Positions 1 through 7,407 of a DNA stretch of 64,000 nt are shown here, one piece after another (the stretch's first letter is position 1; every line of letters starts with the position of its first letter). Both the position numbers and the translations under genes were made by a program. The notes under the pieces were generated by a model. The model was not told where the DNA came from, searched no databases, and saw only the letters and a program-made list of their open reading frames with translations. Source of the DNA: Thalassovita gelatinovora (GTDB lineage: Bacteria; Pseudomonadota; Alphaproteobacteria; Rhodobacterales; Rhodobacteraceae); assembly GCF_001458355.1 (NCBI RefSeq), contig NZ_CYSA01000025.1:1-64000 (forward strand), read 5' to 3'.

Positions 1-25
1 TGTTAAGATGGATCAGGGTTTCATT

Positions 26-124
26 TCAGGCTGCTAATCTCATTGGTTCTGCTTTGCTGGCATAGGCCTCATCGGGGGTCAATATGCCGTGCGTCGAATG
101 CGGGCGGTCAGCATTGTAGTAGGT
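26..124 (-). pseudogene. C-terminal remnant of an IS3-family transposase
   Basis: Read on the minus strand this stretch encodes a run beginning TYYNADRPHSTHG and ending EPMRLAA before a TGA at 26-28. That is the typical C-terminus of an IS3-group OrfB, after the last catalytic glutamate. Upstream the frame is lost at the perfect 14-bp palindrome 121-134, followed by a segment (about 127-165) that looks like an IS terminus. Only the tail of the gene is left. It is a different element from the intact IS at 271-1501. Confidence 0.7.
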
Positions 125-270
125 CAGCTGACCTGCCCCCCATTGGTCCCTCGTTTATAATGAGAGTCTGCGGGTTTGATTTTGATAATCATGGGTTTCG
201 GTTTGGGCAAGCGCGCCGTGCGCGGAGCCCTCAAATTGTTCAAGCGCTCGGCGCGCTTGCAGTGGCGTCT

Positions 271-298
271 TGGACCTGTCGCGGTTTGATGCCGCTCC
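271..298 (+). repeat. Left terminal inverted repeat of the IS3-family element
   Basis: Begins TGGACCTGTC and ends GCCGCTCC. It matches the inverted complement of 1474-1501 with about four mismatches. The orfA start lies 36 bp further in. Confidence 0.8.
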
Positions 299-333
299 TT
301 TGATAGCATTTACTGCAACAAAGGAGACGAACT

Positions 334-609
334 ATGGGCACAGGAAGAACGGATGAATTCCGCAAAGACGCGGTGCGAATTGCGCTGACCAGCGGGCTGA
401 CACGGCGACAAGTTGCGGATGATCTGGGCGTTGGGCTTTCGACGCTGAACAAGTGGGTGAACGCGCACCGTGGCACGGATGTGGTATCTCCCGAGGATCG
501 CGAGCTTGCGCTGGAGAACGAACGGCTTCGGCGCGAGAACCGCATCCTCAAGGAGGAGAGGGACATCCTAAAAAAAGCCACCCAGTTCTTCGCGAGCCAA
601 AAGCCATGA
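334..609 (+). CDS. IS3-family transposase OrfA
   Basis: This 91-residue protein is the DNA-binding subunit of an IS3-type transposase. An HTH of the transposase_8 kind occupies about residues 5-50 (RRQVADDLGV, STLNKWV), followed by a leucine-zipper-like stretch (about 58-80, ELALENERLRREN) that multimerises the protein. An AAGGAG ribosome site lies just before the ATG. It overlaps orfB by 4 bp (ATGA). Alone, OrfA usually represses and modulates; a -1 frameshift gives the OrfAB transposase. Confidence 0.9.
   Translation: MGTGRTDEFRKDAVRIALTSGLTRRQVADDLGVGLSTLNKWVNAHRGTDVVSPEDRELALENERLRRENRILKEERDILKKATQFFASQKP
570..576 (+). other. A7 slippery site for programmed -1 frameshift (OrfAB)
   Basis: Seven adenines followed by GCC lie near the end of orfA, read as AAA AAA in the orfA frame. 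orfB is in the -1 frame from here. This is the standard signal by which IS3 elements make the fused OrfAB transposase. I did not find an obvious downstream pseudoknot by eye. Confidence 0.6.
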
Positions 610-1463
610 GGTTCAGGTTCGTCGAAGAACAGCGCGGTGCCTTCCCGATCGACCGGCTTTGTCAGGTCATGAACGTCAGCCCACGCGGATTGCGGGCTTT
701 CCGCAGCCGGCCTGCCAGCCGCAGGCAGCGCACGGATATGGTTGTGCTGGCGCATATCAAGGAACAGTCGCGCTTGAGCCTGGGCAGCTACGGCAGGCCC
801 CGAATGACCGAAGAATTGAAGGAGGTCGGTGTCGATGTCGGGCACCGGCGCGTCGGTCGCCTGATGCGCGAAAACGGAATTACTGTTGAAAGAACGCGCA
901 AGTTCAAGGCGACCACAGACAGTGATCATACATTCAACATCGCCCCGAACCTGCTGGATCGGGACTTCAGTGCAGCCGGGCCGAACCAGAAATGGGCGGG
1001 TGACATCAGCTACATCTGGACCCGCGAGGGTTGGCTGTATCTGGCAGTGATCCTCGATCTGCATTCCCGGCGTATCATTGGTTGGGCTGTCAGCAATCGC
1101 ATGAAGCGTGACCTGGCGATCCGGGCTCTGAAAATGGCCATCGCTTTCCGAGCGCCACCAAAGGGCTGCATCTTCCACAGCGACAGGGGCAGCCAATACT
1201 GTTCGCATGACTACCAGAAGATCCTGCGCCAGCATGGCTTCAAAGTCTCCATGAGCGGCAAAGGTAATTGTTATGACAATGCGGCCGTCGAGACATTCTT
1301 CAAAACCATCAAGGCCGAGCTGATCTGGCGGCGGTCATGGGCAACCAGGCGGCAAACTGAGATGGCTATCTTCGAATACATCAATGGCTTCTATAATCCG
1401 CGCCGACGCCATTCAGCACTGGGCTGGAAAAGCCCCGTCGCTTTTGAGCGGAAGGTGGCTTAA
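606..1463 (+). CDS. IS3-family transposase OrfB (DDE integrase domain)
   Basis: This 285-residue protein carries the catalytic rve fold of IS3 transposases. An HTH_21-like N-terminal region is followed by the DDE triad: D in KWAGDISYIW, D in FHSDRGSQY and E in DNAAVETFFKTIKAE, with the usual D-x-E spacing and a C-terminal RRRHSALGWKSP block. The reading frame is open over the whole length with no internal stop, so the element may still be active. It is translated either from the ATG overlapping the orfA stop or as an OrfAB fusion by frameshifting at the A7 run. Confidence 0.9.
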   Translation: MRFRFVEEQRGAFPIDRLCQVMNVSPRGLRAFRSRPASRRQRTDMVVLAHIKEQSRLSLGSYGRPRMTEELKEVGVDVGHRRVGRLMRENGITVERTRKFKATTDSDHTFNIAPNLLDRDFSAAGPNQKWAGDISYIWTREGWLYLAVILDLHSRRIIGWAVSNRMKRDLAIRALKMAIAFRAPPKGCIFHSDRGSQYCSHDYQKILRQHGFKVSMSGKGNCYDNAAVETFFKTIKAELIWRRSWATRRQTEMAIFEYINGFYNPRRRHSALGWKSPVAFERKVA

Positions 1464-1473
1464 ACGAGCACTT

Positions 1474-1501
1474 GGGGCGGCACGAAACCGTGACAGGTCC
1501 A
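1474..1501 (+). repeat. Right terminal inverted repeat of the IS3-family element
   Basis: Begins GGGGCGGCAC and ends GACAGGTCCA; it is the inverted partner of 271-298. It starts 11 bp after the orfB stop. Confidence 0.8.
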
Positions 1502-1535
1502 CTCCAGTTGGGTTCCTTTGGTTAGAGTGTGACGC

Positions 1536-1712
1536 ATGAAGGGTGCTGCGATAACCGTCAGTTCACAAAGGATCGCATGGTACGCACCAGCATTTGCCTC
1601 AGAGCCACCAACCTTGGTTTCCAATGACGCCGCCGCCAAAACCCATTCGGCTGTCAAGCTCAACGCTGCCCAAACAAATACGGTGTCTGCGGCTGTTCTT
1701 GGCTCTCAATAA
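1536..1712 (+). CDS. Possible small protein or gene fragment (58 aa)
   Basis: An open frame runs from ATG 1536 to TAA 1712, with an in-frame TGA directly before the ATG. The product is rich in Ala, Ser, Asn and Thr (SNDAAAKTHSAVKLNAAQ, then TNTVSAAVLGSQ). There is no clear ribosome site and no recognised domain. It follows the IS end by 35 bp, so it could be the tail of a gene interrupted by the IS, or chance. The rest of 1502-1925, including an AT-richer part after 1713, holds nothing I can identify. Confidence 0.25.
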   Translation: MKGAAITVSSQRIAWYAPAFASEPPTLVSNDAAAKTHSAVKLNAAQTNTVSAAVLGSQ

Positions 1713-1925
1713 TCGCAATTTCCTAAACCAAATCAATTCTGTAGGGGCCTCGCACCTTATGACTGAATATCAGTTGGATGGGCGTATTCACACTTGGCTG
1801 CCAAATGATCTGGCCAGATACTTCCCGCTGAAGCAATTCGTTGTTGCGCAAAATCTTTTCCCCGGCTCGCAAGGTCCCAGCTTCCCGACAACATGGGGCC
1901 ATCAACGCTGAAAAGGAGAAAACCA

Positions 1926-2453
1926 ATGACCAAAACCACCTATATCGCCACCGCACCTGATGGATCGGAACTCACTCGCAAGACCGACCGAACCTACACC
2001 CACGCGGTCTTGTTAGAGGGCAAGGAGGGCTGGAAAGCTGAGGGGTTCTGCGGACGTCTCGACCTGGCCCACAAGAAGCAACTTGAGCATCCTGGCAGTA
2101 TCGTCGTGGAAGTCAAAGCGCTCGGTGACGCACAGACCGACAAGCCTAAGGCCGAAGCTACCGAAGACGCTGAACCGACCAAAGATGAGACGGTTGGACG
2201 CCCCGAAGAAGAGCCGAGCGTCGATGAGAAAATCAGGAACGCAAAGGTTACAGGTCCCGAGCGCAAGGGCAAAATCGGAGACCTTGTGCACGAGTTGTTG
2301 ATGGACGAGACGTTGGATTATGTGACGATCGTGGATCGGGTCATGGCAAAGTTTCCTGATGCCAAAACCACGGCACGTTCAGTCGCATCTGTGGCGGCTG
2401 TTCTCCGCAAGAAGGGTGCTGAAGTACCCAAACGCCGGAAATCCAAGGTATGA
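1926..2453 (+). CDS. Unrecognised charged protein with a helical C-terminal domain
   Basis: A 175-residue protein. I chose the ATG at 1926 because GGAG precedes it by a good distance; an upstream in-frame ATG at 1893 lacks one. Residues 1-65 form a compact N-terminal part (TTYIATAPDG, GFCGRLDLAHK). Residues about 68-110 are an acidic, Lys/Glu/Pro-rich linker, and residues about 118-175 look helical and HTH-like (KIGDLVHELLMDE, TTARSVASVAAVLRKKG) with a strongly basic tail. I do not recognise the family. A DNA-associated accessory role is possible from the basic C-terminus and its position upstream of a restriction-modification pair, but that is inference. Confidence 0.6.
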   Translation: MTKTTYIATAPDGSELTRKTDRTYTHAVLLEGKEGWKAEGFCGRLDLAHKKQLEHPGSIVVEVKALGDAQTDKPKAEATEDAEPTKDETVGRPEEEPSVDEKIRNAKVTGPERKGKIGDLVHELLMDETLDYVTIVDRVMAKFPDAKTTARSVASVAAVLRKKGAEVPKRRKSKV

Positions 2454-2608
2454 CCTCATGCGGGCAACTTGCCGAAAGGGGGCGTTGTCACTGGTCTAGT
2501 GGCGACGTCCTCAATATATTTGGCGTTCCGTTGGTCATTCATACCCGATATGGTGTCTGCAAATATCCTCGCTGAGAACGTAGCGAGAACTAATTCGGAT
2601 GGGAAAAC

Positions 2609-3898
2609 ATGAAGACGATCGATCTATTTTGCGGGGCTGGAGGATTAGGAGAAGGCTTTAGACAGGCAGGATTTTCAGCGCTGTACGCCAATGACCATGA
2701 GACCCCTGCGCTTGCAACATACAAGGAAAACCATCCAGACGCAGTATGCTCGACTGATTCCATCGAGACTGTAGACCCCAAGAAAATTCGCGAAGACCTT
2801 GGCGTCGCGCCTGGACAGGTTGACGTGGTTATGGGGGGGCCTCCCTGTCAAGGCTTCTCAACCTACGGGCAGCGACGCGACGACGATGCGAGGAACCAAC
2901 TGTACGTCCCGTATTTCGGTTTCGTTGAAGAGTTCCGACCTAAGGCATTTCTGATCGAGAACGTGGTCGGGTTGCTCTCAATGTCTGGAGGCGCGGTACT
3001 TGCAGACATGGTCGCCCGCGCAGAGGCACTCGGTTATGCTGCTGACGTGGTAACCTTGGACGCGTGCGAGTATGGGGTGCCGCAGCATCGTCGCCGTGTC
3101 TTCATCTTTGGTGCCGCAGACGGCCAGCGTATTGATCCTCCCCAACCGTCTCACGTTAACGGTAAGCGTAGCGGTGTCGTGCTAAACGATCAGCCTTCGC
3201 TGTTCTTCGATGGTCCGTCGATCCAGCCAGCTCTGACTGTTCGCGATGCTATTTCGGACCTGCCTGATGAGGTGCTGGTGCCGCGTGACACTCAAAAACC
3301 GATGGAATATCCCGAGCCGCCTAAGACCGAGTATCAGCGGTTGATGCGAGGTAATTCCACGGAGCTAACCCATCACTCGGCAAAAAGAATGTTAGGTATC
3401 CGCCGTTTACGGTTGGCGATGCTTCATCCTGGTGACTACGGGACCAAGATCGAAGAACGGCTGGCTGACGGCGGCCTAAATGACGAGCTCATAGACTTGA
3501 TGATGGGTGGAGCTGGAATGCGCGATGCCGCAGAGTGCCGTACTCAGGACCGAGAAAAAGAGGCTGCCCTTCGGGAGGTGTTGAAGGGAGGCCATACCAC
3601 ACCTGCGAAGGTGATGGAATTCCTGGATAGTCAAGGGTTCGCAAACAAGTACCGTCGGTTACGCTGGGATGCACCATCGCACACGGTCGTCGCGCACATG
3701 GCTCGGGATTGTTCAGACTTCGTGCACCCCGGCATTGATCGCTTCGTCTCGGTGCGAGAGGCTGCAAGGTTCCAGTCTTTTCCTGACACCTATCGATTTC
3801 CAGGCTCGCAGTTCCGCCAGTTCCGCCAAATTGGAAACGCAGTCCCACCGTTGCTAGGCAGGGCAATGGCTGAAACAATAAAGGTTGCGATCAGTTAG
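2609..3898 (+). CDS. DNA (cytosine-5) methyltransferase of a type II R-M system
   Basis: This 429-residue enzyme transfers a methyl group from SAM to cytosine C5 in a short target sequence, protecting host DNA from the adjacent endonuclease. C5-MTase motifs appear in order: motif I DLFCGAGGLGEGF (residues 5-17), motif IV GGPPCQGFS with the catalytic Cys, motif VI IENV, motif VIII QHRRRVFIFG, a target-recognition region in the middle, and motif X GNAVPPLLGRAMAE at the end. The length is normal for a single-domain enzyme. The stop codon overlaps that of the convergent endonuclease gene. The base composition is more AT-rich than the core genes, consistent with acquisition. Confidence 0.93.
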   Translation: MKTIDLFCGAGGLGEGFRQAGFSALYANDHETPALATYKENHPDAVCSTDSIETVDPKKIREDLGVAPGQVDVVMGGPPCQGFSTYGQRRDDDARNQLYVPYFGFVEEFRPKAFLIENVVGLLSMSGGAVLADMVARAEALGYAADVVTLDACEYGVPQHRRRVFIFGAADGQRIDPPQPSHVNGKRSGVVLNDQPSLFFDGPSIQPALTVRDAISDLPDEVLVPRDTQKPMEYPEPPKTEYQRLMRGNSTELTHHSAKRMLGIRRLRLAMLHPGDYGTKIEERLADGGLNDELIDLMMGGAGMRDAAECRTQDREKEAALREVLKGGHTTPAKVMEFLDSQGFANKYRRLRWDAPSHTVVAHMARDCSDFVHPGIDRFVSVREAARFQSFPDTYRFPGSQFRQFRQIGNAVPPLLGRAMAETIKVAIS

Positions 3899-4764
3899 GC
3901 CAGTTGGGCGACTAAGTAGTCGGTGAACTCGTCGTCCTGACCAGAGAAGCCGCTCACGTATATGTGGCGTCCGCTGGGCGTTGTTGCGTTGGACGGCGAG
4001 GTCCGCAGGTTGTAGCTGAAACAGGCCGAGAAATCCCCGTGTCCCTCAATGTAATTCCTCTTGTCCGAGGGCCGGTCGGGCGTGCCAAGCTCGCCTCGGT
4101 TCACCAAATCGCCGTGGGGCGGAGGGAACGACTTGACGTCGAGGGTGGAGAGCACGCTGAGGAGACCCTCGCCCATCATGATCCTGCTGGCGGGTATGTC
4201 GTCCGAGACCCTCTCGGCTAGGCTCACCTTGGCGTGGATGCCACCCACGACGCCGAATCCCTCGGCGTCCGGAGAGCGTCCGCCTCCCTGCTTCTCGATC
4301 ATCACGTCAACCTTGCGAGAGCCGACGCGGTCGGCCACACCCATACGCGTCAGTGCAAGGCCCTTCTGCCCCTTGAATAAGGCGGTCAACCTGATCCCAT
4401 GTCGGGCCAGCACTGGATTATAACGCTCGACCAGCGCGACCTCAAAGGCCTCGCCCGACGTGCGAACCCAGCTCTGGCTTGGGTCGGTTCCGATCTTCTC
4501 GCGTATGTAGATGCGGTACAAGACGTGGTGCCAGAGGTCTGAGGGGTTGGCGTCCGGACAGACTTCCGTCGCCATTACGAAAGCCTGACCGATAGCGTCG
4601 CGGCTCTTAAGCTTCGGCTTGTTCACCAGCGGCACGAAGTAGTCGGAGATTTGCTGGTACTGCTCCTCGCTTACGTTATCCAGCATCACATGGGCGACCA
4701 GTCCACGCCCGAAGTCCAAGTCCAATCTCAAGTCAAATCCCCCGCCTTCATAATTACACCACAT
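3895..4764 (-). CDS. BsaWI-like type II restriction endonuclease
   Basis: A 289-residue protein resembling the BsaWI family of CCGG-core restriction enzymes. The suggestive part is a PD-(D/E)XK-like arrangement, KVDVMIEK followed about 20 residues later by GGIHAKVSLAERVSDD, and the following block FPPPHGDLVNRGELG. It would cut unmodified DNA at the site protected by the neighbouring C5 methyltransferase; the specificity cannot be read from the sequence. ATG 4764 is the longest start and has no clear ribosome site, so a later start (for example the methionine about residue 27) is possible. Convergent layout, with stop codons sharing two bases, couples the pair physically. Confidence 0.72.
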   Translation of the reverse strand: MWCNYEGGGFDLRLDLDFGRGLVAHVMLDNVSEEQYQQISDYFVPLVNKPKLKSRDAIGQAFVMATEVCPDANPSDLWHHVLYRIYIREKIGTDPSQSWVRTSGEAFEVALVERYNPVLARHGIRLTALFKGQKGLALTRMGVADRVGSRKVDVMIEKQGGGRSPDAEGFGVVGGIHAKVSLAERVSDDIPASRIMMGEGLLSVLSTLDVKSFPPPHGDLVNRGELGTPDRPSDKRNYIEGHGDFSACFSYNLRTSPSNATTPSGRHIYVSGFSGQDDEFTDYLVAQLA

Positions 4765-4883
4765 AGTGGGGCAAATCGGTGAGGAACTTCAAGAGGTTGT
4801 ATGCGGTGTTGCGCCGATTGCCTTTGGCAGCCGGGAACAGTGCATGGCGAGAATACTGTACTTATTCTGTACTCGAAAAGAAA

Positions 4884-4913
4884 AAGGACTTAGCGGATGA
4901 GCGCTAAGTCCTT
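4884..4913 (-). terminator. Bidirectional Rho-independent terminator after tRNA-Asn
   Basis: A perfect 12-bp stem (4884-4895 with 4902-4913) with a 6-nt loop is flanked by T-rich runs on both strands. On the minus strand it begins about 9 nt beyond the tRNA 3' CCA, so it should end the tRNA transcript. The 120 bp between it and the endonuclease start contain a short minus-strand open stretch ending in TAA just after 4764, with no recognised product. Confidence 0.8.
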
Positions 4914-4921
4914 GAAATTTT

Positions 4922-4996
4922 TGGCTCCGGCGGTAGGGATCGAACCTACGACCAATTGATTAACAGTCAACTGCTCTACCGCTGAGCTACGCCGGA
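4922..4996 (-). tRNA. tRNA-Asn (GTT)
   Basis: A full cloverleaf on the minus strand: acceptor TCCGGCG pairs with CGCCGGA, the anticodon loop is CTGTTAA with anticodon GTT, the T arm contains GGTTCGATCC, and the 3' CCA is encoded at 4922-4924. The accessory block 1-4900 lies on its 3' side, the usual position for elements that integrate into tRNA genes. Confidence 0.95.
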
Positions 4997-5068
4997 ACAT
5001 GTCGGGCTGTATAGCTAGGGGATTTTCCCGCGTCCAGAGGATTTTGTCACATTTTTGCGAAAAAATTC

Positions 5069-5989
5069 TCAGTCCGGCCCGATCCGTGTAAACCGTGCAT
5101 CCGCAGCAAGTTCGCCCACCGGGGCAACGGCATTTTTCCCTACCAGGTCAATGAGATGGGCTAAAACGTTGCGCGTCGCCGCAGGCAGCAGCGCCGCCGG
5201 CGTATCGGTATAAATCCGCCGTGCCAGACCGTCGGCAGTGTTTGCGCCCTCGCTCAGCGCCGACAGGATTTGCGCCTCGCGTCCGCGGCGGTGTTCCAGC
5301 AGCCAGTCAAGCCGCGCCCGCGGGTCGGTGACCGCAGCGCCGTGGCCGGGGAACAACACCGCCGCGTCCTGCCGCGCCAACATTTCGCATGACGCCATGA
5401 AATCGGTCAGATCGCCGTCGGGGGGCGAAACCAGCGATGTGGCCCAGCCCATCACCAGATCGCCGGTCAACACCGCGTCGCCGAAGCGAAAACACAGATG
5501 GTTGCCGTAATGCCCCGGCGTCCACAACGCGGTCAGCTGCCAATCCGCGCCTTCGATCACGTCACCATCGGCGATCAGATGATCGGGCCGAAACGCCAGA
5601 TCGGGGCTTTCACCGCCGCCAAGCATCCCGGTTGCGGCCAGTTTGCGCATCACCGCGCTGCGCCCGGCATGGGTATCACCATAGCCCCAGATCGGCGCCC
5701 CGGTGCGCGCGGCCAAGGCCCGGCTCAGCGGCGAATGGTCCAGATGGGTATGGGTGACAAGGATATGGCTGATCCGCGCACCCGGCCCCACCGCTGCCAA
5801 AATCGCCTCCAGATGGGCATCACTTTGCGGACCGGGATCGATCACCGCAATCTCATCGTTGCCGACCAGATAGGTATTGGTGCCGCGATAAGTCATCGGC
5901 GACGGGTTTGGTGCCACGATCCGGCGCAGCCCGGGGGCCAGGGTTTCGGCAACGCCAATGGGGGGATCGAAATCGTCGGGCGCTTGCAT
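5069..5989 (-). CDS. MBL-fold metallo-hydrolase (LACTB2-like)
   Basis: A 306-residue cytoplasmic protein with the metallo-beta-lactamase fold. The metal motif THTHLDH sits at about residues 79-85, further ligands are the H of TPGHYGNH and the D of LTGDLVMG, and FPGHG follows near residue 215. A C-terminal helical region of about 80 residues matches the winged extension of LACTB2-type hydrolases. The substrate is unknown; relatives cleave RNA or thioesters. GGAAG precedes the ATG. It is divergent from the kinase gene with only 40 bp between the starts, so the promoters must overlap. Confidence 0.85.
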   Translation of the reverse strand: MQAPDDFDPPIGVAETLAPGLRRIVAPNPSPMTYRGTNTYLVGNDEIAVIDPGPQSDAHLEAILAAVGPGARISHILVTHTHLDHSPLSRALAARTGAPIWGYGDTHAGRSAVMRKLAATGMLGGGESPDLAFRPDHLIADGDVIEGADWQLTALWTPGHYGNHLCFRFGDAVLTGDLVMGWATSLVSPPDGDLTDFMASCEMLARQDAAVLFPGHGAAVTDPRARLDWLLEHRRGREAQILSALSEGANTADGLARRIYTDTPAALLPAATRNVLAHLIDLVGKNAVAPVGELAADARFTRIGPD

Positions 5990-6029
5990 GGGGCTTCCTT
6001 CCTGCCGCCCGCGCCGCTAGGCTCCGGGC

Positions 6030-7361
6030 ATGAATTTCCAGATGAATTTCCGTTGGCTCAAACGCTATGTCCCGCGCGGCCTGTATTCAAGGGCTGCGCT
6101 GATCTTGATCCTGCCGGTTGTCACGCTGCAACTGGTGGTCTCGGTGGTGTTCATCCAGCGCCATTTCGAAGGGGTAACTCGGCAGATGACCCGCGCCACC
6201 GCGCGTGAAGTGCAACTGTTGATCGATCGGCTGCCCGGCCCCGACGCCGTGCTGCCGCCAGACCTGATCGCGCTGGCCCAGGGGTTGGAAATCGATGTCA
6301 GCCGCGTCGCTGCCGCCGATATCCCGGCCAGCAGCCTGAAACGCTGGTACGATCTGACCGGGGCAATCGTCGACGCCTCGCTGCGCGAAAATCTGTCCGA
6401 TACCCGCCGGGTCGCCCTGCCCGACGATTATAACGTCCATGTCTATGTCTCGACCGCCGCCGGGCTGATCGATTTCCATTTCGACCGCCGCCGGGTTTCG
6501 GCCTCCCAACCGCATCAACTGTTCGTCAATATGGTGTTTTTCGGCGTGCTGATGACGGTGATCGCATTTTTCTACCTGCGCAATCAGCTGCGTCCGATCA
6601 AGCGGTTGGCCGAAGCCGCCGAAGCCTTCGGCAAGGGCCGCAGCGTGCCCTACCGGCCTTCCGGTGCGCTCGAAGTGCGCGCCGCAGGCAGCGCCTTTCT
6701 CGACATGCGGGCGCGGATTGACCGGCAGATCGAACAGCGCACCCTGCTGTTATCCGGGGTCAGCCACGATCTGCGCACGCCGCTGACCCGGCTGAAGCTG
6801 GGATTGTCGCTGCTCGACAGCGACGACGCCACCGACATGCTGCACGATGTCGACGATATGCAGCGAATGCTGGACGGGTTCTTGTCCTTCACCCGCGGTG
6901 CCGGCGATGTCGCACCCGAAGACACCGATCCTTGCGATCTGGTGGAACGGATCATCCGCGACAGCCAACGCGCCGAAATCCCGGTCACGCTGGGCGATGC
7001 AACGGGCTGCGATCAGGGCCGGGTGATGCTGCGCCCGCTGGCGATCCGCCGGGCGGTGACCAACCTGATCGACAACGCGGTCCACTATGGCAACCGCGCC
7101 GAAGTGTCGATCCTGCTGACCGAAAAATCGCTGCGGATCAGGATCGAAGACGACGGCCCCGGCATCCCTGCGGACCGACGTGGCGATGCGGTCAAACCCT
7201 TCACCCGGCTGGACAGCGCCCGCAATCAGAACCGCGCCAGCGGCGTCGGGCTGGGGCTTGCCATTGCTGCCGATATTGCCCGTGCGCATGGCGGGTCACT
7301 GCGGTTGGGGGAAAGCGAAAAACTGGGCGGGTTGCAGGCCGACATCGTCATCAGGCGCTGA
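6030..7361 (+). CDS. EnvZ-like membrane sensor histidine kinase
   Basis: A 443-residue inner-membrane sensor kinase. TM1 is at about residues 19-38 and a periplasmic sensor segment follows to about 160. TM2 at about 165-187 leads into a HAMP domain, then HisKA with the phospho-accepting His in GVSHDLRTPLTRLK and a HATPase_c domain (N box NLIDNAVHYG, G1 DDGPGIP, G2 GVGLGLAIA). Family knowledge would pair it with an OmpR-type regulator, but none lies next to it here, so the partner is elsewhere. A second ATG 12 bp downstream is an equally possible start. Confidence 0.88.
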   Translation: MNFQMNFRWLKRYVPRGLYSRAALILILPVVTLQLVVSVVFIQRHFEGVTRQMTRATAREVQLLIDRLPGPDAVLPPDLIALAQGLEIDVSRVAAADIPASSLKRWYDLTGAIVDASLRENLSDTRRVALPDDYNVHVYVSTAAGLIDFHFDRRRVSASQPHQLFVNMVFFGVLMTVIAFFYLRNQLRPIKRLAEAAEAFGKGRSVPYRPSGALEVRAAGSAFLDMRARIDRQIEQRTLLLSGVSHDLRTPLTRLKLGLSLLDSDDATDMLHDVDDMQRMLDGFLSFTRGAGDVAPEDTDPCDLVERIIRDSQRAEIPVTLGDATGCDQGRVMLRPLAIRRAVTNLIDNAVHYGNRAEVSILLTEKSLRIRIEDDGPGIPADRRGDAVKPFTRLDSARNQNRASGVGLGLAIAADIARAHGGSLRLGESEKLGGLQADIVIRR

Positions 7362-7407
7362 CCCCGACATCCGGCAACAGAAGCGGGCTGGCCGGATTGG
7401 CTCGGAC

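Larger units (their letters stand above)
271..1501 (+). mobile_element. IS3-family insertion sequence, apparently intact (1231 bp)
   Basis: The element has two overlapping reading frames in -1 relation, an A7 slippery run, and imperfect 28-bp terminal inverted repeats (271-298 and 1474-1501, about 24 of 28 positions identical when one is inverted). Length and organisation fit the IS3 family. I see no convincing 3-4 bp target duplication: the flanks are TCT on the left and CTC on the right. It may therefore have been rearranged after insertion or inserted into an existing IS scar. Confidence 0.85.

Noticed and set aside
240-1235. Minus-strand open frame (331 codons) through the IS3 element
   Set aside because: It is antisense to orfA/orfB, whose catalytic motifs and inverted repeats are clear.
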